DNA from: Pedosphaera sp.
GTDB lineage: Bacteria > Verrucomicrobiota > Verrucomicrobiia > Limisphaerales > DSYF01
Direction of reading: 5' to 3'
Assembly (NCBI GenBank): GCA_017853715.1
Contig: JAFMIZ010000011.1
Location: forward strand, 1-43,338
Length of the DNA: 43,338 nt
Shown here one piece after another: positions 16,914-25,308 of this stretch; the stretch's first letter is position 1; every line of letters begins with the position of its first letter. The position numbers and the translations under genes are program-made. The notes below the pieces were generated by a model. That model did no database searches and had not been told where the DNA came from. It saw only the letters and a list, made by a program, of their open reading frames with translations.

Positions 16914-19900
16914 CTACTCGTTGCGCAGGGCGTTCAACAATTTGCCACGGAGCGCGAAGCGCGTGGCCAGCCAGGTGAATATCAGTCCATTGGCCAACAC
17001 GAGCAGCAGTGTGACAGTGAGGGAGAGCACCGGCAGTTGACACCCAGCGGACACTGCACTCGGCAACACCGCCACTGCAGCGGCGACCAGCCCTACCATC
17101 AGACCGAACACAAGCAGCGCGGCGTGCTCGAGCAGGACCAGCTTGCGCACGGCAGCCGACCGCCAGCCCACGGCAATGAGAACAGCCAACTCGCCACGTC
17201 GCTCAAGCACATTGCGCAACACCACGATTCCGAGTCCCGCGCTGCCCAGCAGCAGCCCCAACCCGCCCAGCACTTGAAAAGTGGCCAGATAGGTGTTTTG
17301 CACGGCATTGAACTGCGCCATGCGCAGAGGTGCTGGCGTGACTTCCAGCCCGACGTCCTGCAGAGCGCGCGACAACTTGGCCGAGAGATCTGCGATGCGA
17401 TTGGTCGGCGCATCAATGAGGAAATACTTGCAGCCGCTCTCGCCGGGAAAGCGTTTTAAGAACTCTGCTTCATCAATGATGAGCTGACCTTGAAGGATGG
17501 AATTCGCCACCGCACCGACTATCCGAATTTTGAAGGGCTGGCCGCGCTCGTCCACATAGTCAATGGCATCACCGATCTTCTTGCCCATGGCCCACTGGAT
17601 GGAATTGGCGTCGCCGATGGCAGGGATTTCCAACGCAGAGTGCGAAGCGTGGAGCACGGAACCGAGCGCAGGCCATCCCTCTCCCTTCGCAATCGTGAAG
17701 CGCCCTTGCAGCAAGTCTGGATTTACCCCCAACAACCTTGGTTTCTGCGCTCGATTTAGGTTCAGGCAACTCGCCTCATCACCCTGTCGAACACGAAAGT
17801 GAACGACGTCCACATTCTCAAAGTCGGATTCGTTCAGCGCGAAGCTTTCCCTGCCTGCCTTCGTGTTAAAATCAGCCACAACGGGCATGGTGCTTTCGCC
17901 GATCAAAGCAAAGCCTCCCGTGCCGGAACTTCGCAGCGTTGCGTCGCGATTCGCATCCAGCCGAAACACACCAATCGAAACGATCAAGAATGTCCCGCTC
18001 GCCAGCATGGCCACCGTGGCCACGCTCCGCGAGCGGCGGCGGCTGAGACCGCGCAACGCCAACGCCCGCGATGATAGAGGATGGAGGATGGACGATGACT
18101 TTGAACGCTGCGACAGGCGGGCAGTCAGAACACTTAAGCTGGCAATCAGCACCAAAGCGCCTGCCCCGAAGAACGCGCCCGCGTTGGCAGTGTCACCTTT
18201 AGCGAGCGTCCAGCCGACCAATCCTAGGGCAACCACCCCAGCACCGATCGATAGGCTCATCCACTTTTTTTCGCCCCCTGACTGATCGCCTTCAGGCCCC
18301 GAGTCCTCCAGCCCTCCGCCCAGCAATTCCCGAGCAGGTCGTTTCACCTGCTTGCGCAGAGCCAGCCACAGTGTGAACGCCGCAACCAAGGCCGAGGCGA
18401 ACAATCCCATGAGCAAAGTCTGAGGCGTCACGAAGAATTTCAGCGTGCTCGTGCCGACCGCGTCCCGCCAGACCGTGACGAGTCCCAGCAGCATGGCTTT
18501 GGCATAAGCAATGCCCGCGGCTGTTCCCAGCACGCCACCAATGAATGCCAACACAATCCCTTCGCGCAGAAACATTCTCCGTACCTGATTGGGGGGCAGC
18601 CCAAGCGCGAGCAGTGTGCCAATCTCCCCCGCCCGCTGCTCCAGGCCGAACTGGAATAGAAGCGCCATCAACAGCAGAGCCGCAACAATCACGAACAAGC
18701 TGAAGCCAATGAATAAGCCTGCAAAGTCCTGGGATTGTTCCGCTGCCTTCAGAGCCTGCTCGCGCACCGGCTCGAAGCGGAGCCCCAATTCCTCCGGCTT
18801 GAGTGTGGCGAGGATTTTCTTTTCTAAACTTTCTTTGTAGGAGGCAACGTGAGGAGGTTCTGATTGAGCAGAGTCAGATTGGAGACTCGTCGCCCCGTCT
18901 CCTACTTGATTCGTCGGCACCGGGAATCGAACAGCTGTGAGGTTGCCAAAGCGGTTCGACCACATCGTTTGACCGGCGGCCAGTGTGATGAATGCCTTTG
19001 GTGTGCCCCGATAATCGGTCCAGTAGTCGTCATCTTGGGGTCGAATCTTGTGAACCAAGGGGAAAGCGGTGCCCCATTCGGCGGTGGTCTCGGCCTTTTC
19101 GATGCCCGGGAATTGCGGCATCAGGGTGCGATCCGCCCATGGTATTTTCATCGGCACGACGCTGTGGACGCGAAAGGTATTCGTGCGTTCCGTCAGCCGT
19201 GCACCCGACTCAGGATCGTAGTAAACCAGCGTCAGTCCATCGCCGGGCTTGGCCTGAAGATCCTCCGCCAGCCACTGGTTGATGACGATTTCGTCGTCGC
19301 GCAGCCCTGGAGGAGTCCAAGGCGCGCCAGCCGCCGTGACCATGGAGTAAGGGGCGGCGTGCGTGCCGTCGGTGATGAGATTGGCGAGGTAGGTCAGGAT
19401 GGGCTGGGAGTTGGTGTCAGCGGCGAGCGCGGAAAGAGTCAGCGGTTCATCGAGGAACACCCGCCGGGACCGCAGTTCCACCTCACCGAGCTCCGGAACA
19501 TCCAACTCAGCCTGCAGATCAGACAGGCGCCACTTTTCACTGAATGCGGACTCCAACGTGACCTTAAGATATGAATCGTAGCGATAGGGGTCGTCCTTGG
19601 ATTTGTTTCCTGCAACCAGTAGAATATTCGCCTGCCTGTCGGCTCCCACGGCATGCTGCAGGTCCTCTATTGGCACCAGAATGTTTTGCGCCCCACCCTG
19701 CCCGGCGTGCAGCGCAAAATCACCCAGCAGCTCACGCGGAGCAGGCCCAGCATACTCGAGCCGGAGCGTAATCATGGTTTCCTCCCGATTTACCATGACG
19801 GCGTCTTGGGAGAGACCCGATGTTTTGGGCAAGCGGAGCAAGAAGCTCTCCCCCAGCTTCAGCTTCAACTGCTGTGCAACTTGTTCACTCAGCAATGCCT

Positions 19901-20315
19901 GCCCGGGCAGAAATCCAAAAAGCGGGCGGGCATCGAGGGCAAGCGATCTCCAACTTTTGGGCTCAATCCCCATCGCGGTAACGCCATGGGCTCGAGCGGA
20001 GCCATCTGCCTTGTTTGCAGAACCATTGAGCATGAGCGCAGCGGCGATTGGAACTGGACTTGAATTGCGATCTAGCACCCTCCCATCAAGACGCAATGCC
20101 ATGGTGTCTTCAAACAGACGGTCCCCGGACGCCAACGCGAACCTTACCTTGCCCACCCGATCCAACGCCCGTTCACGCAAGCTACCCTTCACGGAATCCC
20201 CAACTATGAGTGCGCCGATGAGCGCCGCGCTGCCGATGGCGGCACCCATCACCACCCCAAGATGCGAGCGCCAGTGAAACCGCAGGCTACGCGTCGTTAA
20301 CGTCCGAAGCTTCAT
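16914..20315 (-). CDS. FtsX-type ABC transporter permease, large two-domain form
   Basis: A 1133-aa inner-membrane protein of the MacB/LolC/FtsX superfamily. An N-terminal membrane segment (SHLGVVMGAAIGSAALIGALIVGDSVKG, near 17-44) is followed by a large extracytoplasmic domain. A first FtsX core lies at about 535-670, with several helices and the loop RAGEIGTLLALGLPPNQVRRM. Extra helices follow, then LALRGLSRRRSRSVATVAML, which starts a second half with another extracytoplasmic domain, and a final FtsX core ending with RGELAVLIAVGWRSAAVRKL. This layout suits a mechanotransmission exporter acting on lipids or lipoproteins in the envelope. Its start overlaps the stop of the ATPase gene by 4 bases (ATGA), so the two are coupled. 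The substrate is unknown. Confidence 0.88.
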   Translation of the reverse strand: MKLRTLTTRSLRFHWRSHLGVVMGAAIGSAALIGALIVGDSVKGSLRERALDRVGKVRFALASGDRLFEDTMALRLDGRVLDRNSSPVPIAAALMLNGSANKADGSARAHGVTAMGIEPKSWRSLALDARPLFGFLPGQALLSEQVAQQLKLKLGESFLLRLPKTSGLSQDAVMVNREETMITLRLEYAGPAPRELLGDFALHAGQGGAQNILVPIEDLQHAVGADRQANILLVAGNKSKDDPYRYDSYLKVTLESAFSEKWRLSDLQAELDVPELGEVELRSRRVFLDEPLTLSALAADTNSQPILTYLANLITDGTHAAPYSMVTAAGAPWTPPGLRDDEIVINQWLAEDLQAKPGDGLTLVYYDPESGARLTERTNTFRVHSVVPMKIPWADRTLMPQFPGIEKAETTAEWGTAFPLVHKIRPQDDDYWTDYRGTPKAFITLAAGQTMWSNRFGNLTAVRFPVPTNQVGDGATSLQSDSAQSEPPHVASYKESLEKKILATLKPEELGLRFEPVREQALKAAEQSQDFAGLFIGFSLFVIVAALLLMALLFQFGLEQRAGEIGTLLALGLPPNQVRRMFLREGIVLAFIGGVLGTAAGIAYAKAMLLGLVTVWRDAVGTSTLKFFVTPQTLLMGLFASALVAAFTLWLALRKQVKRPARELLGGGLEDSGPEGDQSGGEKKWMSLSIGAGVVALGLVGWTLAKGDTANAGAFFGAGALVLIASLSVLTARLSQRSKSSSILHPLSSRALALRGLSRRRSRSVATVAMLASGTFLIVSIGVFRLDANRDATLRSSGTGGFALIGESTMPVVADFNTKAGRESFALNESDFENVDVVHFRVRQGDEASCLNLNRAQKPRLLGVNPDLLQGRFTIAKGEGWPALGSVLHASHSALEIPAIGDANSIQWAMGKKIGDAIDYVDERGQPFKIRIVGAVANSILQGQLIIDEAEFLKRFPGESGCKYFLIDAPTNRIADLSAKLSRALQDVGLEVTPAPLRMAQFNAVQNTYLATFQVLGGLGLLLGSAGLGIVVLRNVLERRGELAVLIAVGWRSAAVRKLVLLEHAALLVFGLMVGLVAAAVAVLPSAVSAGCQLPVLSLTVTLLLVLANGLIFTWLATRFALRGKLLNALRNE

Positions 20316-21013
20316 CGCAATTGGCCGTCTTTGATTTCGAGCACGCGGCCCATCGTCTGCGCAAGCTCACGCGAGTGAGTCACAACGATCAGCGTCACAC
20401 CTTCCTCACGGTTCAACTCGACGAGCAACTGGCCCAGGTTGACTGCGCTGGCATGATCCAGCGCGCCGGTGGGTTCGTCCGCCAACAGTAATTTGGGGCG
20501 ATTGATCAAGGCGCGAACCACGGCCACCCGTTGGCGCTCGCCGCCGGAGAGTTGTCCGGGGAAATGGTGCAGACGCTCAGCGAGGCCAACCCGCTTGAGC
20601 AGGCGTTCGGCGCGGGATTCGACGGATTCAGCCAGCCCACCCCCTGCCCCTCCCAGGAGGGGAGCCGGAGGGGATGCAGCCAGCGTCGGGACGAGGACGT
20701 TTTCCCAGACGGTGCAGTGCGGCAGCAGATAGTGAGATTGAAAGACGAAGCCGATTCGGATGTTGCGCACGTTGGCCAGCGCCACCTGATCAAGCTGAGT
20801 TAAGTCTTGTCCCTCCAGCAGCACCTTGCCTTGGGTGGGCAGGTCGAGTGTGCCGATGATTTGCAGCAGGGTGCTTTTGCCGGAGCCAGATGGGCCCACG
20901 ACGGCAACAGATTCGCCGGCAGCCACTTCCAGCGAGACATTCGCCAGCACCGTGAGGCTGCCACCGGCTGGAGCCGGGTAGGACTTGGTCAACTTGGAGA
21001 CTTGAAGAAGCAT
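20312..21013 (-). CDS. ABC transporter ATP-binding protein, LolD/MacB-like, with repeat-derived insert
   Basis: A 233-aa ATPase partner of the FtsX-type permease downstream, with which it overlaps by 4 bases. Walker A is GPSGSGKST (40-48), the Q-loop is VFQSHYLLPH (Q92), the signature is LSGGERQRVA (155-164), Walker B is LLLADEPTGALD (175-186) and the switch His is in VVTHS (H213). FQSHYLLP and DEPTGALD are typical of the LolD/MacB group, which powers lipoprotein release or macrolide/lipid export. Residues 113-127 (ASPPAPLLGGAGGGL) are an insert not expected between the Q-loop segment and the helical subdomain. At DNA level the insert is a GC-rich palindromic repeat (20633-20677). The reading frame is kept, so the protein is probably functional. 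Confidence 0.92.
   Translation of the reverse strand: MLLQVSKLTKSYPAPAGGSLTVLANVSLEVAAGESVAVVGPSGSGKSTLLQIIGTLDLPTQGKVLLEGQDLTQLDQVALANVRNIRIGFVFQSHYLLPHCTVWENVLVPTLAASPPAPLLGGAGGGLAESVESRAERLLKRVGLAERLHHFPGQLSGGERQRVAVVRALINRPKLLLADEPTGALDHASAVNLGQLLVELNREEGVTLIVVTHSRELAQTMGRVLEIKDGQLR
20633..20677. repeat. Palindromic repeat element inside the ABC ATPase gene
   Basis: CCCCTCC (20647-20653) and GGAGGGG (20656-20662) form a hairpin within a run of C-rich and GGAG-rich sequence. Read on the minus strand it encodes SPPAPLLGGAGGG, a Pro/Gly-rich insert unlike the flanking helix. Intergenic repeats of this kind, giving SPPAPL-like translations, are known in many bacteria; that this is such a repeat is inferred. 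Confidence 0.5.
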
Positions 21014-21114
21014 GCTCTGCCCGTTATCGCGCCAGATTCATCCAGCCGCAAGTGGTAAGCTCATTTGGCTTAGCGAAAAATTGGCGTAGCTTGGGTAAGA
21101 CGGAGCAAATGACT

Positions 21115-21139
21115 CTTCCGCTGGCGATGGAAGCGGAAG
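21115..21139 (+). promoter_or_regulatory. Leader hairpin upstream of the 62-aa protein gene
   Basis: CTTCCGCT (21115-21122) and AGCGGAAG (21132-21139) form a perfect 8-bp stem with a 9-base loop, ending 28 bases before the ATG at 21168. The sequence between holds GAGAGAAAGG, a possible ribosome-binding region. A TTGGCT...TAGCTT pair with 16-base spacing (21066-21093) could be the promoter, but this is weak. The hairpin may stabilise the transcript or influence its translation. Confidence 0.4.
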
Positions 21140-21167
21140 GCCGAGCTCCCGAGAGAAAGGCGGAATC

Positions 21168-21356
21168 ATGAATATCGAGATCACAGCAGAAGAGCGGTTG
21201 CTACTTGTGCAGGTGCTCGAACGGCGTGTCCTCGATCTGGAGATCGAGATCCTTCACACGGACCGGACCGAATATAAGCTGGCCCTGAAGGGGCACCTTG
21301 CGCAACTAAAGCAGTTACTGGCGCACTTCACCCACCCGCTGGCCATGGCAGCCTAA
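21168..21356 (+). CDS. Small conserved-type alpha-helical protein, unknown function
   Basis: A 62-aa acidic, helical protein (MNIEITAEERLLLVQVLERR...), probably two helices: residues 5-28, and 34-53 after the HTDRTEYK turn. The pattern ITxEERxLLxxVLE, then LDLEIEILHTDRTEYKxxLK, is one I associate with small conserved hypothetical proteins of many environmental bacteria, which supports it being a real gene. It has a plausible GA-rich ribosome-binding region and a leader hairpin. It lies between the divergent ABC transporter pair and the converging btpA gene and has no partner. There is no signal peptide, so it should be cytoplasmic. Confidence 0.72.
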   Translation: MNIEITAEERLLLVQVLERRVLDLEIEILHTDRTEYKLALKGHLAQLKQLLAHFTHPLAMAA

Positions 21357-21363
21357 GCCAGTC

Positions 21364-22155
21364 TCACTGGCCGACAATCTTGGCGAGCGCGGCGACCCGC
21401 TTTTGGTCCACGTGGGAGGCGAGTTTGCCGTTGAACTTGAGCGAGCTGCCCACGATGAAACCGTCGGCAATGTTCATGAACTCGGCGGCATTGTGGGTGT
21501 TGACGCCGCTACCGATGAGGATCTTACCCTTCGGCAAAGCGCGCCGTGCGAGTTCCACATCGCCAAAGTCAGTGGCAAAGCCGGTGCCGATGCCGGAAAT
21601 GATGACCGCGTCGGCCAAGCCGCGCTCCACGGTTTCGCGGGCCGTATCGCCCAGACCCGCTTCGCCCAGGGGCTCGGCGTGCTTCACATGAACATCGGCT
21701 AAAATCTGCACGTGGGGACAGATCTGCTGCCGGTAACGGACCGTGCTGTGGGCGTCGCCCTCGATGATGCCCTGATCGGTGATCATCGCGCCGGAATGCA
21801 CGTTCACGCGGATGAAGCTGCCGCCGGTTGCGGCACACAGGGCAAGGGCTGACTTGGCGTCGTTGCGGAGGACGTTGAAACCAAACGGCAGCTTGGTGTG
21901 TTCCCGGACCGCTCGGGCCACTACGGCCATCGTAGCAACGGTCTCGGGTCCGACATGGCCTTTGGCAAAAGGGGCATCCCCAAAATTCTCGATGAACAGC
22001 GCGTGAGCACCGCCCCGGTCATAGGCGGTCGCGTCCACGATGGCGTTATTGATGATATTGTCGATGGTCCCATGAAATCGGGGGGATCCGGGCAGCGGCT
22101 TCAAGTGAACGACGCCGACAAACAGCTTGGGGTGCAGGTCAAAGATGGTTTTCAT
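21364..22155 (-). CDS. BtpA/SgcQ-family protein
   Basis: A 263-aa TIM-barrel-like protein of the BtpA family (PF03437). VGVVHLKPLPGSPRF near the start, GGAHALFIENFGDAPF (about 48-63), LPFGFNVLRND, FIRVNVHSGAMITDQGIIEG and the phosphate-loop-like GKILIGSGVNTHNA and ADGFIVGSSLK near the end are the family landmarks. In cyanobacteria BtpA is linked to photosystem I stability; in other bacteria the family has no agreed role and is thought to be an enzyme acting on a sugar or nucleotide derivative. No photosynthesis gene is present here. It is divergent from the DAHP synthase gene by about 130 bases, and its 3' end lies 7 bases from the 62-aa gene. Confidence 0.9.
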   Translation of the reverse strand: MKTIFDLHPKLFVGVVHLKPLPGSPRFHGTIDNIINNAIVDATAYDRGGAHALFIENFGDAPFAKGHVGPETVATMAVVARAVREHTKLPFGFNVLRNDAKSALALCAATGGSFIRVNVHSGAMITDQGIIEGDAHSTVRYRQQICPHVQILADVHVKHAEPLGEAGLGDTARETVERGLADAVIISGIGTGFATDFGDVELARRALPKGKILIGSGVNTHNAAEFMNIADGFIVGSSLKFNGKLASHVDQKRVAALAKIVGQ

Positions 22156-22287
22156 GGGTCAACTCCGGTTACGACAACGGGTCAAAAATCCAAAGTTTGG
22201 GTGCTGATGTCGAGAGTCAATTGGCCGGCATGACGGCCATTTTCCCGCTTCCGTTGCCCCGCGCTGTTGGCTTATTCTGCGCGTCCC

Positions 22288-23346
22288 ATGTTTCAGACAC
22301 AGGATTTGCGGGTTCGGGAAATCGTTCGCCTTGTCGCGCCGCGCGCATTGAAAGGGGAGTTGCCGTCCTCTGCCGCGAGCAATGAACTGGTGTCGTCCAG
22401 CCGCGAGCGGATCACCCGCATCTTGCGCCAAGAAGACCCGCGCCTGCTCGTGGTGGTGGGGCCTTGCTCCATCCATGACGTCAAGGGGGCGCTGGAATAT
22501 GCCGCGCGATTGAGCGCCTTGCGCAAGGAATTGGCTGACCGCATGGAGATCGTGATGCGCGTCTATTTTGAGAAGCCGCGCACCACCATCGGCTGGAAGG
22601 GCTTGATCAACGACCCCCATCTCGACGGAACCCAGGACGTGGAACACGGCCTGCGCGCCGCCCGGAAACTGCTGTTGGACATCACGGAAATGGGACTGCC
22701 CACGGCGACCGAGTTCCTCGACCCTATCGTGCCGCAATACATCGCTGACCTGATCTCTTGGGCGGCCATCGGCGCCCGCACCACCGAATCACAAACGCAT
22801 CGCGAAATGGCGAGCGGCCTCTCGATGCCCGTCGGATTCAAGAACGGCACCGACGGCAGCCTCCAAGTCGCCGTGGATGCGATGACGTCTGCGCGCACGC
22901 CGCACAGTTTTCTCGGCATCGATCAGGATGGCTGCACCAGTGTGGTGCGCACCATCGGCAACACCGCCGGCCATGTCGTGTTGCGCGGCGGGCGGGCACG
23001 GACGAATTATGACGCGGACAGCATCCGTGATGCGGAAGGGGTGTTGACGAAGGCGAAGTTGCCCACGGGGTTGATGGTGGATTGCAGCCACGCCAACTCC
23101 GGCAAGGTGCCCGCGCGGCAAGAGGATGTTTGGCGCAGCGTGATCGAGCAGCGCGTGGGCGGCACCAAGGCTTTGATCGGCGTCATGATCGAGAGCTTCC
23201 TACACGAGGGCGCGCAGCCGTTCCCCAAGCCAGCCAATGAACTGGCCTACGGCGTTTCGATCACCGACGCTTGCATCGCGTGGGAGACCACGGAACGCAT
23301 GCTGCGGCAGGGCCATGAGACGCTGGCCAAGCAGCCGTCAAATTGA
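22288..23346 (+). CDS. aroG: 3-Deoxy-7-phosphoheptulonate (DAHP) synthase, class I AroG/F/H type
   Basis: The enzyme condenses phosphoenolpyruvate and erythrose 4-phosphate, the entry to the shikimate pathway. I start at the ATG at 22288 ([15 protein letters not shown]), giving 352 aa, the normal length; a TTG at 22267 in the same frame is less likely. Signatures are [11 protein letters not shown] (metal and PEP site), [76 protein letters not shown] and [11 protein letters not shown]. These define the AroG/F/H class, whose isozymes are feedback-regulated by aromatic amino acids; which one acts here cannot be told. It is followed, 33 bases later, by the IscA-type gene on the same strand and may be cotranscribed with it. 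Confidence 0.95.
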   Translation: MFQTQDLRVREIVRLVAPRALKGELPSSAASNELVSSSRERITRILRQEDPRLLVVVGPCSIHDVKGALEYAARLSALRKELADRMEIVMRVYFEKPRTTIGWKGLINDPHLDGTQDVEHGLRAARKLLLDITEMGLPTATEFLDPIVPQYIADLISWAAIGARTTESQTHREMASGLSMPVGFKNGTDGSLQVAVDAMTSARTPHSFLGIDQDGCTSVVRTIGNTAGHVVLRGGRARTNYDADSIRDAEGVLTKAKLPTGLMVDCSHANSGKVPARQEDVWRSVIEQRVGGTKALIGVMIESFLHEGAQPFPKPANELAYGVSITDACIAWETTERMLRQGHETLAKQPSN

Positions 23347-23379
23347 CGATGCATAGAATCACAGTTAGTTTCGAACGTC

Positions 23380-23766
23380 ATGATCTCCGGAACCATCAAG
23401 AAGCAGACGCCACCCGCCGGGTTCCGCGAGGGCGATGAGCGGCTCATCAAGCTCACCCCGAACGCTGCGAGCAAGGTGAATGGCCTGCTGACCAAGCAAG
23501 GCCGTCCTGAAGGGGTGCTGCGCGTGGCCGTGGTGGGCGGCGGTTGCTCCGGTTTGCAATACAAAATGGATTTGCAGGATGCGCCGGCGAACCGCGATTT
23601 TCTGGTGCGTTCTGCCGGGGTGAAGGTGGTAGTGGACCCCAAGAGCGCGCTCTACGTCACCGGCAGCGAATTGGACTATGTGGACGCCCTGACGGACGGC
23701 GGGTTCAAAGTCACCAATCCCAACGCGGCCACGACGTGTTCCTGCGGCGAGAGCTTCAGCGCATGA
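23380..23766 (+). CDS. HesB/IscA-family iron-sulfur carrier
   Basis: A 128-aa A-type carrier that holds or transfers Fe-S clusters to apoproteins. The three conserved cysteines are in place: C56 in VVGGGCSGLQYKM, and C120 and C122 in TTCSCGESFSA at the C terminus. An N-terminal extension of about 22 residues precedes the usual LTPNAASKV start of the domain. I cannot tell IscA, ErpA and SufA apart. Its stop overlaps the start of the J-domain gene (ATGA at 23763-23766), which fits joint use in Fe-S assembly. No iscS, iscU or hscA is present in the window. Confidence 0.9.
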   Translation: MISGTIKKQTPPAGFREGDERLIKLTPNAASKVNGLLTKQGRPEGVLRVAVVGGGCSGLQYKMDLQDAPANRDFLVRSAGVKVVVDPKSALYVTGSELDYVDALTDGGFKVTNPNAATTCSCGESFSA

Positions 23767-24374
23767 CGGATTTCTTCGCGCTGCTCCACCTTCCGCGACG
23801 CCCCCGGGTCGACTTGGAGTCTCTCAAGGCCAACCACCTCGAGCTGTCCTCGCAAACGCATCCTGATCGAATGGCGGGAGCCAGCCCCTTAGAACGGCAG
23901 CAAGCGGCGGATGCTTGCACTCGGCTGAACGAAGCCTACAAGACCCTCAAAGAGTCCAAGTCGAGGCTGCATCATCTCATCAGTTTGGAATGCGGCCGCA
24001 AACCCGGGGACTCCCAGGAACTACCCGAGTCCTTGATGTCGATGTTCGCCAGGATGGGCCCGTTACTCCGGCAGGCTGATGCGCTGGTCAAAGCGAAAGC
24101 GAGTTCGAACTCGGCCTTGGAACGCGCCCTGACTACAACCAAAGCCCTGCCCTGCCTGCAGCAAATCGCCCAAGCCCGCAGCCAACTCCAGCACCAGCGC
24201 GAGCAACTGGAGGCAACCCTTACCCAGCTTGACCAGGTCTGGACCACGGGAGAGACCGCAGTTGCCCCCCAGGGGGATCTCATCGCACGGGCAGAGGCGC
24301 TGTATCACCACTTTGGTTTTCTTGAACGGTGGAGCACGCAGCTGCAAGAGCGAGAGTTTGAACTGACGCTTTGA
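23763..24374 (+). CDS. hscB: HscB-like J-domain co-chaperone
   Basis: The ATG at 23763 overlaps the IscA stop by 4 bases and gives 203 aa. An N-terminal J domain is seen: DFFALLHLPRRPRVD, then LELSSQTHPDRMA with the HPD motif (33-35) that stimulates Hsp70 ATPase, followed by ACTRLNEAYKTLKESKSRLHHLISL. The LNEAYxTLK..RLxHLL pattern is that of HscB rather than general DnaJ. The C-terminal 110 residues are helical, as expected for the IscU-binding domain, but divergent. With the IscA-type carrier it forms a small Fe-S assembly unit; the HscA and IscU partners must lie elsewhere. Confidence 0.8.
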   Translation: MTDFFALLHLPRRPRVDLESLKANHLELSSQTHPDRMAGASPLERQQAADACTRLNEAYKTLKESKSRLHHLISLECGRKPGDSQELPESLMSMFARMGPLLRQADALVKAKASSNSALERALTTTKALPCLQQIAQARSQLQHQREQLEATLTQLDQVWTTGETAVAPQGDLIARAEALYHHFGFLERWSTQLQEREFELTL

Positions 24375-24414
24375 AGGCGGTTTGAGAAATCCACCCCCCC
24401 CAGACAGCATTGCC

Positions 24415-24681
24415 CACCCCTATACATCGGGCAGGCCAAAGATTCCCTTAACCGCGGGATTCGGCTGAACCCGATGCTTGGTATTGCCCCTGCTTGTCAA
24501 GTGGTCAGAAGAGATGCGGAACTCAAGTGTCTCGGAGTTTTGCATTCCCCAGCCGCTCGCGTCATCAGTGCGTGGGCAACAGGGCCCGCTGTAATCCACT
24601 AAACGGCGGCGGCAAGGCTGACGTTCCTCTCTAACTGGGTTTGGTTTCTGGCGGGCTGCGCAAGCAGTCCGCCAGTTTTTT
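24415..24681 (+). ncRNA. Candidate structured RNA upstream of a strong terminator
   Basis: The gap between hscB and coaE has no gene but several strong helices on the plus strand: CATCGGG/CCCGATG (24425-24431 with 24470-24476), an 11-bp hairpin with two G-U pairs (24514-24524 with 24535-24545, ATGCGGAACTC against GAGTTTTGCAT), AGTG/CACT enclosing a GGGC/GCCC stem, and finally a Rho-independent terminator at 24648-24681. The terminator is about 270 bases past the hscB stop, so this is either a long 3' UTR or an independent small RNA. A 6S-like RNA was considered but is not shown. I match no known family. Confidence 0.35.
24648..24681 (+). terminator. Rho-independent terminator overlapping the coaE stop codon
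   Basis: CTGGCGGGCTGC (24648-24659) and GCAGTCCGCCAG (24664-24675) form a 12-bp stem with one G-U pair and a GCAA loop, followed by six T (24676-24681). It acts on plus-strand transcripts. Its T-tract overlaps the TAA of the converging coaE gene (24680-24682). Confidence 0.9.
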
Positions 24682-25267
24682 ATTTGGCAGGATGGAATAT
24701 CCTCTCGATCTGAGGCGACAGAACCGACTGCTCCCCCTCGCTCCAAATCACATAATCCGCACGGGCCATCTTGTCTTCGATCGGCAACTGCGCCTCGATG
24801 CGACGGGCGCTCTCGTCGGACGTCCATCCACGTTGCGCGAGCCGCTCCTGCTGAGACGCCTTCGAGCACGCCACGCAAACCGTTGCGTCAAAGTGGGGTT
24901 CCGCCTCCGTCTCGAACAATAGCGGTATGACCACCACTCCGAGGGCAACGTCCTCCCGACGCCAGCCCTCCACGATTTGCTTCCAAGCTGCAATGATGCG
25001 GGGATGCAAAATCGACTCCAAAGCGGCACGAGCCGATGAGTTTTGGAAGACAATGCGCGCCAGAGCGCCACGGTCAAGACGCCCGGTAGAATCAATCACC
25101 TCGGGTCCGAACTGTCGGGAAATCTCCTTCACGGCGGGATGGCCGGGTTCCGTGAAGGAACGAGCCAAGTCATCGGTATCCACGACCCGCACCCCCATCC
25201 CGGCCAGTACCGTGGCACAGGTCGATTTTCCCATCCCGACACCTCCGGTCAGGCCATACAGTCGCAT
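24680..25267 (-). CDS. coaE: Dephospho-CoA kinase
   Basis: The enzyme phosphorylates the 3' hydroxyl of dephospho-CoA, the last step of CoA synthesis. The ATG at 25267 (MRLYGLTGGVGMGKST) gives 195 aa, the normal size; upstream extension would run into the preceding gene's end. The P-loop is GGVGMGKST (8-16). VVDTDDLARSF holds the conserved DxD region and substrate-site residues, ILHPRI the LHP motif, VVVIPLLFETE the strand before the lid, and RLAQRGWTSDESARRIEAQ the C-terminal family motif. It is 41 bases downstream of three secreted-protein genes on the same strand and may be read through from them, though its role is unrelated. Confidence 0.93.
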   Translation of the reverse strand: MRLYGLTGGVGMGKSTCATVLAGMGVRVVDTDDLARSFTEPGHPAVKEISRQFGPEVIDSTGRLDRGALARIVFQNSSARAALESILHPRIIAAWKQIVEGWRREDVALGVVVIPLLFETEAEPHFDATVCVACSKASQQERLAQRGWTSDESARRIEAQLPIEDKMARADYVIWSEGEQSVLSPQIERIFHPAK

Positions 25268-25308
25268 AGGGCGTTTGACCGGTTTGGATACCTCATCCCC
25301 GTTGGGGT

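Noticed and set aside
24415-24681. Assignment of the structured gap to 6S, RNase P, tmRNA or SRP RNA
   Set aside because: The diagnostic conserved sequences of these RNAs are not found, so only a generic candidate RNA is reported.
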